From positions 1 through 5,600 of the forward strand of contig DMXI01000498.1 of the NCBI GenBank assembly GCA_003483885.1: a stretch of DNA of 5,600 nucleotides, written 5' to 3'. This document shows, in pieces, positions 1-4,384 of this stretch. The first letter of the stretch is position 1, and every line of letters starts with the position of its first letter. A program made the translations under genes and the position numbers. This stretch comes from Microscillaceae bacterium. Its GTDB lineage: Bacteria > Bacteroidota > Bacteroidia > Cytophagales > Microscillaceae. The notes below the pieces were generated by a model, which was not told the DNA's origin, searched no databases, and saw only the letters and a program-made list of their open reading frames with translations.

Positions 1-1
1 G

Positions 2-40
2 CGTTTTGTAGATGATGAAAACAGTAGTCAAAAAGCGTAA
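2..40 (+). CDS. Possible C-terminal tail of a gene entering from the left
   Basis: One forward frame is open from the window edge to a TAA at 38-40 and would encode the tail RFVDDENSSQKA. The other two forward frames hit stops within the first 15 bases. The polar, charged composition is typical of a protein C-terminus, and a strong hairpin begins ten bases after the stop, as expected for a gene end. Only twelve codons are visible, so chance is a real alternative and no function can be given. Confidence 0.3.
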   Translation, partial: RFVDDENSSQKA

Positions 41-45
41 ACATC

Positions 46-95
46 AAAAAAACCAGTTTTAAGGTTGACTAAATATAATACCTTAAAGCTGGTTT
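46..95 (-). terminator. Rho-independent terminator of the phosphoesterase gene, possibly bidirectional
   Basis: Two 16-base arms at 50-65 and 80-95 are complementary at 15 positions. The odd pair (57/88) is U-G in a + strand transcript and A-C in a minus-strand one. The loop is 14 bases. Read on the minus strand, the stem runs into seven consecutive T (positions 52 down to 46), the classic intrinsic terminator layout, and it lies 11 bases past the stop codon of the gene at 107-964. On the + strand the stem is slightly better but is followed only by TTTG, so termination of a convergent + strand gene is possible but weaker. Confidence 0.85.
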
Positions 96-106
96 GTAGA
101 TTGAAA

Positions 107-964
107 TTAGTCAATATACAGCCAATTACTCTTGGTGTATTCTTTCATCCAGGGAGCCTCTACAGTTTCCAAAGTAGGAGCTTCTTCATCCTCGATTGTT
201 AGAATCATCATTACCCCACCCTCCAGAATCTCCTTTCTTTTGTATTCTAATTCTGCCACTTTTATTGAACGAGTCACGCGATTATGATCTAAGACATTGG
301 AGTAAGGCTTGCCAGTATGCCCATAAAAGTGAAACGCAGGCCTCAATTCATTCAATACAGGACGTAGCTCCTTCATCCCATATCCTGGGTCGGTCATATC
401 TACAGGTACATCATGAGAGATAAGTACATCAATAGAGGGGCGTTCTCGGATAGTTTGTCGAATAGCCTGTCGTTCATAAGGCTGAATAAACGGAGGATGA
501 TTACGGTTTTTCTGATCTCCAATTCTTCCAATTCCTACAAAGTTTATTGCTCCTCCCTGGGTTTCGATACATTGGGTATGCCCCGATTTGCAAACCAATA
601 CTCTCTGGTAGCAATCTACTGGAAAAAGCGAAACATTGGGATGAACTGTTTCCAACTGGTCCAAAAACTCATGATCTTCGTGATTTCCTCTTACACATAC
701 CATGTCACAAGCCAGGTTTTCCAACACTGCCTCAACCTTTGGGTGAGGGTTTACAAAAAAATCATGAAAACCCAACTCACTTCTATCTCGGTTGGCATGC
801 CTGAGGGTAGCTCGGTCTAAATGCTCCAATTCTGGGAAAATGCCAACATCTCCACATTGCAAAATTAGATCAATTGTATGTCCGGTCTCTTGTTGATAGC
901 GCTCTACTAGTTTGAAAGCCAGCAATAAGCGCCCATGTAAATCTGCAAAAATGGCAATTTTCAT
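107..964 (-). CDS. Calcineurin-like metallophosphoesterase
   Basis: The 285-residue protein carries the motif series of the two-metal calcineurin-like phosphoesterases: DLHGR (D8, H10), QCGDVG (D39), RGNHED (N94, H95), SHDVP (H184) and FYGHTGK (H216). These residues normally bind a pair of divalent metals and hydrolyse phosphomonoesters or phosphodiesters; the substrate here is unknown. The last motif is normally GHxH, but residue 218 is Gly, so one expected metal ligand is missing or supplied elsewhere. The D-x-H start, GNHE and SHD-x-P pattern loosely recalls the RNA lariat debranching (DBR1-like) branch, but this is only a resemblance. There is no signal peptide or membrane segment, so it is probably cytoplasmic. 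The start is the first ATG of the frame and begins directly with the MKIAIFADLH strand. It lies 67 bases downstream of the GNAT gene on the same strand, with no good promoter between them, so the two are probably co-transcribed. A strong terminator follows. Confidence 0.9.
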   Translation of the reverse strand: MKIAIFADLHGRLLLAFKLVERYQQETGHTIDLILQCGDVGIFPELEHLDRATLRHANRDRSELGFHDFFVNPHPKVEAVLENLACDMVCVRGNHEDHEFLDQLETVHPNVSLFPVDCYQRVLVCKSGHTQCIETQGGAINFVGIGRIGDQKNRNHPPFIQPYERQAIRQTIRERPSIDVLISHDVPVDMTDPGYGMKELRPVLNELRPAFHFYGHTGKPYSNVLDHNRVTRSIKVAELEYKRKEILEGGVMMILTIEDEEAPTLETVEAPWMKEYTKSNWLYID

Positions 965-1031
965 AGCGTATTAATTTTGTTTGATACTTGTTGGGCAATA
1001 ATAATAAGAAAAGTATAGTGAAACGATGATA

Positions 1032-1499
1032 CTAAAAGTGTAGCTTCATTCCCTCATGAGAAGCCACAAAGCCCAAACTTTCATAAAACCGCAGGGCTTC
1101 AGGGCGTTTTTTGTCAGTAGTAAGTTGTAGTACATGAGCACCTCGTTCTTGCGCTCTTTGGATAGCCCAGCGAAACATAACTTCCCCTAGCCCCTTGCCA
1201 CGTTGATCTTGTCGTATTCTTACCGCTTCTATTTGAGCACGTGTACCTCCTTGGTAGGTCAAATAAGGAAGAAAAGACAACTGTAAGGTGCCTATTACCT
1301 CTTGGCGATATTCCAGTACCATAAGTTCATGCTGAGGATCTTGATCAATCAAATCAAATGCCTTATAATAGCTCGATGGTAGAGGTTGCGTATAATTTTC
1401 TCGGGTTTGGCCCAATGCATCATCTGCCAACATAGCTACAATAAGGGTTACATCTGCTCGTTGGGCAGGTCTAAAAGTAATATCTTTTGAATCAATCAT
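1032..1499 (-). CDS. GNAT family N-acetyltransferase
   Basis: This encodes a protein of about 155 residues with the GNAT fold, which transfers an acetyl group from acetyl-CoA to an amine; the acceptor cannot be read from the sequence. Counting from the ATG at 1499, the N-terminus KDITFRPAQRAD is the usual first strand and helix. The central strands (about 58-77) include VIGTLQLSFLPY. Motif A, EAVRIRQDQRGKGLG (about 91-105), contains the acetyl-CoA pyrophosphate loop R-G-K-G-L-G. The C-terminal ALRFYESLGF (about 135-144) is the typical last helix-strand element. An in-frame ATG eight codons upstream (1523) would add MILKLLHF. I prefer 1499 because the fold begins right after it, but the longer form cannot be excluded. 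It is the upstream member of a likely two-gene minus-strand unit with the metallophosphoesterase. No convincing promoter was found in the gap to the divergent gene at 1638. Confidence 0.88.
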   Translation of the reverse strand: MIDSKDITFRPAQRADVTLIVAMLADDALGQTRENYTQPLPSSYYKAFDLIDQDPQHELMVLEYRQEVIGTLQLSFLPYLTYQGGTRAQIEAVRIRQDQRGKGLGEVMFRWAIQRAQERGAHVLQLTTDKKRPEALRFYESLGFVASHEGMKLHF

Positions 1500-1637
1500 A
1501 AAATGTAATAATTTTAAAATCATTTATTGATAAATCCGAGTATTAGAGAGTATAAGTCATTCCGTATTTTATGAAAACTCACAAAATCGTGATGACAACA
1601 TAGAGATTGATTATTCCACAAATAAAATACAAATACA

Positions 1638-2024
1638 ATGGATAAAGAAAAACAATCGGGGTATGCCTTGATAGGCCTTGGAGGTGCGGCCATGTTTTTG
1701 GGGATTACATTTACAGGACTTGTACCTGTCATAGGTGGAGCAGTAGTGGCCTTTTTGGGAGTAAGAAAACTAATGAGACCCAGTCGGTCGTTGCCTGCGG
1801 CCAATCAACGAGGACAGATACCTTCGTTTGAGATGGACGATAGCATGATTCTACGATTGGCCAAACGAAAGGGAGGTAAATTGACGGTAGCCGAACTGGC
1901 CAGACAAACTTCGCTTACCAATGAGCAAGCCAAGGCAAGACTTGAGCAATTTCATTTAAAGGGTAAAACCGAATTGCATGTGACCGATGATGGCATCATC
2001 GTTTATGAGTTTATCGAGGAATAA
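1638..2024 (+). CDS. Small membrane protein with a winged-helix-like C-terminal domain
   Basis: This 128-residue protein is not assigned to a named family. Residues 9-42 are glycine-rich and hydrophobic with a Pro/Gly break near 27-34, which suggests two short transmembrane helices forming a hairpin. A basic stop-transfer patch (RKLMRPSR, 43-50) follows, then a polar linker. Residues 66-125 look like a small helix-turn-helix or winged-helix unit: helix MILRLAKRKGG, helix LTVAELARQTS, a turn, then helix NEQAKARLEQFHLKG, ending in a beta-hairpin wing (TELHVTDDGIIVYEF). The HTH call is by eye. By the positive-inside rule the C-terminal domain should be cytoplasmic, so it could be a membrane-tethered regulator or a protein-protein adaptor. 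The ATG has an A-rich leader (AAATACA). It is divergent from the GNAT gene with a gap of about 140 bases and stands alone on its strand. Confidence 0.75.
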   Translation: MDKEKQSGYALIGLGGAAMFLGITFTGLVPVIGGAVVAFLGVRKLMRPSRSLPAANQRGQIPSFEMDDSMILRLAKRKGGKLTVAELARQTSLTNEQAKARLEQFHLKGKTELHVTDDGIIVYEFIEE

Positions 2025-2481
2025 GGACTTAGACAAACTGAATTGTGTTGTCAAATGAGCGTCATTGATCTCAAAAAACTGCTATGATTACTAGGTGGAA
2101 TGTTAGCTTTTACCAAATGACTCTATGGCTAAATGATCTGCCTGAGCGCTCACCGAAACCAATGTAATGGTAAAATAAGAGTAATTAAAGATGGGGTTAT
2201 CCTCTTGATGTAGGGCCACAACATTACAACAAGTAAACGAATGGCATAGCAAGATTACTAAAGAGCAATTCTAAGGCAAATAATTATTTCTGGACTGTCT
2301 CATTCTGAATCAACTTTTCGTAATGGTAAAGTAATAGGACAAAAAAAAGATGAAAGGCTATTTTTGAGGCCATTATGTATAAAAAACATCGCCTTTTGTC
2401 ATAAAAAGTCGTAATAACAGTTAGAAACAAACAAAACCCTTTTTGATACAAGCATATTAGCAATTTAACCGAACAGACATT
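2025..2481. other. Intergenic region of 457 bases without a supported gene
   Basis: Stops interrupt all forward frames frequently. A minus-strand reading frame that overlaps the right part is hydrophobic and low in complexity and runs antisense into the start of the DUF3108 gene, so I do not accept it. Visible small structures are a 7-pair stem with one bulged G just after the upstream stop (2032-2038 with 2045-2052) that lacks a T-run, an 11-base direct repeat GTAATGGTAAA at 2164-2174 and 2320-2330, and a distant inverted pair TTTTACCA/TGGTAAAA (2108-2115, 2168-2175). A 17-codon stretch ending at 2274 (from LQQVNEW to KEQF) looks mildly protein-like but has no start. No clear TAnnTTTG promoter box for the DUF3108 gene was found. 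Confidence 0.6.
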
Positions 2482-3324
2482 ATGAAAAAAATTGTAGCAA
2501 TGATCGTTTTTGTCGGGATTATTTCCGGCTTTATTACTCCAACTTACGATGGCTACCGTACCATAAGAAACACCGTATTTAATCCTGGGGAACACGTAGA
2601 GTACATTGCCCATTATGGCCCAATCAATGCTGGAGTAGCAGCGGTAGACGTAAGCAAGAAATTGTATTATTTGAATGGACGTCTTTGCTACAGAGTAGAC
2701 ATTACAGGAAAAACCGTAGGTGCCTTTGATTTAGTTAATCGGGTACGTGATACTTGGCGCTCTTACATTGATACCTCAGCTTTTATGAGCCATCGTTTTT
2801 ATCGTCATATAGAGGAAACCGATTACCGTCGTGATGAAATCACCCACATTGAGCCTTCGAAAAACGTAGCTACGATGCGTTATGAGCAGTGGAAAGAGAA
2901 AAAGGATGGGTCAAAATCTGGTCAACATAAAGGTAAAAAAGTAGTAGTGGTACCTCGCAACGTGCAAGATATGATTAGTGGCTACTATTATTTGAGAATG
3001 CTTGATTTTGATTCTATGAAACCAGGCGAGGTAATCACCATTCCTGGAATGTTGGAAGATAAAACGTATGATTTAAAAATTCGCTACAAAGGAAAAAGTG
3101 TCGCTAAAACCAAATTTGGTAAAATCTACGCCCATAAATTAGTCCCTATTATGCCAAAAAATGGTATGTTCTCAGGCGAAGACTCAATCCGTTTCTGGAT
3201 ATCTGACGATGGCAATAAAATTCCAGTAAGAATTGAAGCCGATATGGTGATAGGTAAAGTGGTGGTAGAAGTGAAGAATTTCCGCAACCTACGACATAAG
3301 TTTAACTTCAAGAAGAAAAAGTAG
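2482..3324 (+). CDS. Exported DUF3108 domain protein
   Basis: The 280-residue protein starts with MKK followed by a hydrophobic stretch (4-18). This is a Sec-type signal peptide without a lipobox cysteine, so the product is expected in the periplasm or at the outer membrane rather than as a lipoprotein. Residues 32-57 (FNPGEHVEYIAHYGPINAG and onward) match the start of the DUF3108 domain, whose hallmark is a G-E, an aromatic strand, then Y-G-x-I-x-A-G. The rest is a run of beta strands, consistent with the beta-rich fold of that family: GYYYLRMLDF (167-176), then KPGEVITIPGM, and a C-terminal strand in IEADMVIGKVVVEV. A strongly basic insert lies around 137-153, and the protein ends in FKKKK. 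The biochemical role of DUF3108 is not established. The start at 2482 is set by the signal peptide. A 113-base gap with its own promoter separates it from the vWA gene, so the two need not act together. Confidence 0.85.
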   Translation: MKKIVAMIVFVGIISGFITPTYDGYRTIRNTVFNPGEHVEYIAHYGPINAGVAAVDVSKKLYYLNGRLCYRVDITGKTVGAFDLVNRVRDTWRSYIDTSAFMSHRFYRHIEETDYRRDEITHIEPSKNVATMRYEQWKEKKDGSKSGQHKGKKVVVVPRNVQDMISGYYYLRMLDFDSMKPGEVITIPGMLEDKTYDLKIRYKGKSVAKTKFGKIYAHKLVPIMPKNGMFSGEDSIRFWISDDGNKIPVRIEADMVIGKVVVEVKNFRNLRHKFNFKKKK

Positions 3325-3384
3325 AAGAACAAGAATACTGAGACTATATTCCCTTGCAGAATTGTATTTTCTGTGAGGGTTTTT

Positions 3385-3416
3385 TTGTAGCCAAAACCGA
3401 TCTTTTTGTATGTTTG
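3385..3416 (+). promoter_or_regulatory. Bacteroidota-type promoter of the vWA gene
   Basis: TTG at 3385-3387 (at the end of a T-run) is followed after 21 bases by TATGTTTG at 3409-3416. This matches the Bacteroidota housekeeping promoter consensus (TTG, about 19-21 bases, TAnnTTTG). Transcription would begin near 3423, leaving a leader of about 15 bases before the ATG at 3438. That fits this start and argues against the in-frame ATG at 3354, which lies upstream of the promoter. Confidence 0.7.
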
Positions 3417-3437
3417 CTCAAACCAACCATTCAAAAA

Positions 3438-4109
3438 ATGCAAGGACTTAAATACACCGTGGATATAGTGATGTGCATTGATGCTACAGGCAGTATGCAG
3501 CCCATCATCGATAAAGTAAAAGACAACGCGCTTAAGTTTTATGAAGATTTGAATCAGGTAATGGAGGAAAAAGGAAAGGCTATAGATACCTTACGAGTAA
3601 GAATCATTGCTTTTAGAGATTATTACTATGACGGAGATGAATCTATGGTAACATCCGATTTTTTTGAACTACCCGATCAAAAAGCCCAGTTCAAAGATTT
3701 TGTGGATCAAATTATTGCCGATGGAGGAGGAGATGAACCCGAAACTGGTCTTGAGGCAGTAGCATTGGCTATTAAATCGCCCTGGAATAAAACCGGAGAT
3801 AAGAAAAGACAAATTGTAGTGGTGTGGACCGATGCCAGTGTACACCCGTTAGAAAAGGAAGCCAGTGCCAAACCAGGCAATTACCCAGAAGATATGCCAG
3901 GTAATTTTGATGACCTGACCGATTTGTGGGATGGTCAATTTATGAATAGAGCCGCTAAAAGACTCATTGTATATGCGCCAGATGCTTATGCCTGGACCGA
4001 TATTGCCAACCATTGGGAAAATACAATCCAGTATCCTTCCAAGGCAGGCGAAGGCTTAAACGAGGTTGATTATCAAACAATTCTGGATGCAATTGCCAGC
4101 AGTGTGTAG
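3438..4109 (+). CDS. Free-standing von Willebrand factor A (vWA) domain protein
   Basis: The protein has 223 residues and is essentially one vWA (Rossmann-like) domain. The first strand TVDIVMCID leads into DATGSM (D15, T17, S19), the DxTxS variant of the metal-ion-dependent adhesion site (MIDAS). Next come strand LRVRIIAFRD (52-61), the loop GGGDEPETG (96-104), which supplies the middle part of the site, and strand QIVVVWTDASVH (125-136) with D132. The FRD, GGGDxPE and D-x-x-x-H pattern belongs to the bacterial vWA branch that also occurs in vWA-kinase and TerY-like contexts. Such domains act as metal-dependent protein-protein interaction modules; no catalytic domain is attached. There is no signal peptide or membrane segment, so it is likely cytoplasmic. 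An in-frame ATG at 3354 would add 28 residues of low plausibility and lies upstream of the promoter, so 3438 is preferred; its leader TTCAAAAA is typical for the phylum. It is followed on the same strand by the nSTAND1 gene, 275 bases on. Confidence 0.9.
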   Translation: MQGLKYTVDIVMCIDATGSMQPIIDKVKDNALKFYEDLNQVMEEKGKAIDTLRVRIIAFRDYYYDGDESMVTSDFFELPDQKAQFKDFVDQIIADGGGDEPETGLEAVALAIKSPWNKTGDKKRQIVVVWTDASVHPLEKEASAKPGNYPEDMPGNFDDLTDLWDGQFMNRAAKRLIVYAPDAYAWTDIANHWENTIQYPSKAGEGLNEVDYQTILDAIASSV

Positions 4110-4135
4110 CAATAAAAAGCTGATCTAAAACGCTT

Positions 4136-4166
4136 TTGAAGAAAAAAAATGTTTTTTTTATCTTTG
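4136..4166 (+). promoter_or_regulatory. Near-consensus promoter (P1) of the nSTAND1 gene
   Basis: TTG at 4136-4138 (within CTTTTG) is followed after exactly 20 bases by TATCTTTG at 4159-4166, an excellent Bacteroidota promoter match. The spacer is almost pure A8-TG-T7, which should give intrinsically bent or rigid DNA between the two boxes. Transcription would start near 4173, giving a leader of roughly 210 bases that contains two hairpins. The promoter begins 26 bases after the vWA stop, so the nSTAND1 gene can be transcribed separately from the vWA gene. Confidence 0.75.
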
Positions 4167-4241
4167 GAGGTCACTTTATTCACAATTTTTGCATGTAATA
4201 AGGAGCCAAAAAAACAAAGATTTAAATATTACGAATTATGA

Positions 4242-4257
4242 AGGCGTTAAAACGCCT
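4242..4257 (+). promoter_or_regulatory. Perfect 7+7 palindrome in the nSTAND1 leader: operator, attenuator or weak terminator
   Basis: AGGCGTT, AA, AACGCCT is a perfect inverted repeat in otherwise A/T-rich DNA. As RNA it would fold with six pairs and a UAAA loop, and it could be extended by AATT/AATT (4234-4237 with 4258-4261) across a 4-base bulge. T-runs follow at 4265-4269 and 4276-4282, too far from the stem for a textbook terminator but compatible with a weak one or an attenuator for transcripts from P1 or from the vWA gene. As DNA, a 16-base symmetric site just before P2 could bind a dimeric regulator. Confidence 0.5.
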
Positions 4258-4264
4258 AATTACC

Positions 4265-4294
4265 TTTTTAAATCCTTTTTTTATGGTAAATTTG
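4265..4294 (+). promoter_or_regulatory. Possible second promoter (P2) of the nSTAND1 gene
   Basis: TAAATTTG at 4287-4294 fits the TAnnTTTG box perfectly. The upstream element is poor: there is no TTG at the right distance, only a T-run (4265-4269) about 17 bases before the box. If used, transcription would start near 4301 and skip the first hairpin, leaving a leader of about 84 bases. Confidence 0.4.
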
Positions 4295-4321
4295 TACATT
4301 ACAAAACTAACTAAACATGCT

Positions 4322-4341
4322 CATACTTATAATTAAGTATG
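4322..4341 (+). promoter_or_regulatory. Perfect 8+8 inverted repeat in the nSTAND1 leader
   Basis: CATACTTA and TAAGTATG form a perfect 8-base inverted repeat around the 4-base loop TAAT, ending 43 bases before the start codon. No T-run follows, so it is not an intrinsic terminator. It may be an operator overlapping the early transcribed region of P2, or a leader hairpin. The stem is A/T-rich and such repeats can arise by chance in this composition. Confidence 0.4.
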
Positions 4342-4384
4342 TAAATGTCACAAAACTTAGTCGCCAACAGATCAAATAATTATC

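Noticed and set aside
413..820. Forward reading frames inside the phosphoesterase gene
   Set aside because: They lie entirely antisense to a gene with clear catalytic motifs and have no protein-like features.
965..1031. Promoter for the phosphoesterase in the 67-base gap
   Set aside because: Only imperfect minus-strand boxes (TATTATTG, TACTTTTC) without an upstream TTG at the right spacing; co-transcription with the GNAT gene is simpler.
1520..1804. Minus-strand reading frame of 94 codons
   Set aside because: It is antisense to the start of the gene at 1638 and covers the divergent promoter gap. Its composition is irregular and shows no domain, so it is a shadow frame.
2032..2052. Stem-loop after the gene ending at 2024, considered as a terminator
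   Set aside because: Seven pairs with a bulge and no T-run afterwards; too weak for an intrinsic terminator call.
2084..2167. Forward ORF of 27 codons in the gap
   Set aside because: It is short, with no clear start signal, no motif and no neighbour support.
2442..2473. TTTG followed after 20 bases by TAACCGAA before the DUF3108 gene, considered as a promoter
   Set aside because: The second box keeps only the TA of TAnnTTTG, and transcription would start almost at the ATG, so the match is not convincing.
2284..2613. Minus-strand reading frame of 109 codons
   Set aside because: It overlaps the signal peptide region of the DUF3108 gene antisense. Its hydrophobic, low-complexity translation comes from A/T-rich DNA and has no recognisable motif.
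4238..4336. Small forward ORF of 32 codons (MKALKRLITF start) in the nSTAND1 leader, considered as a leader peptide
   Set aside because: Its first codons are the palindrome at 4242-4257, so the apparent sequence is a by-product of that structure. An AGGAG lies too far upstream (4200-4204), and no regulatory codon run is present.
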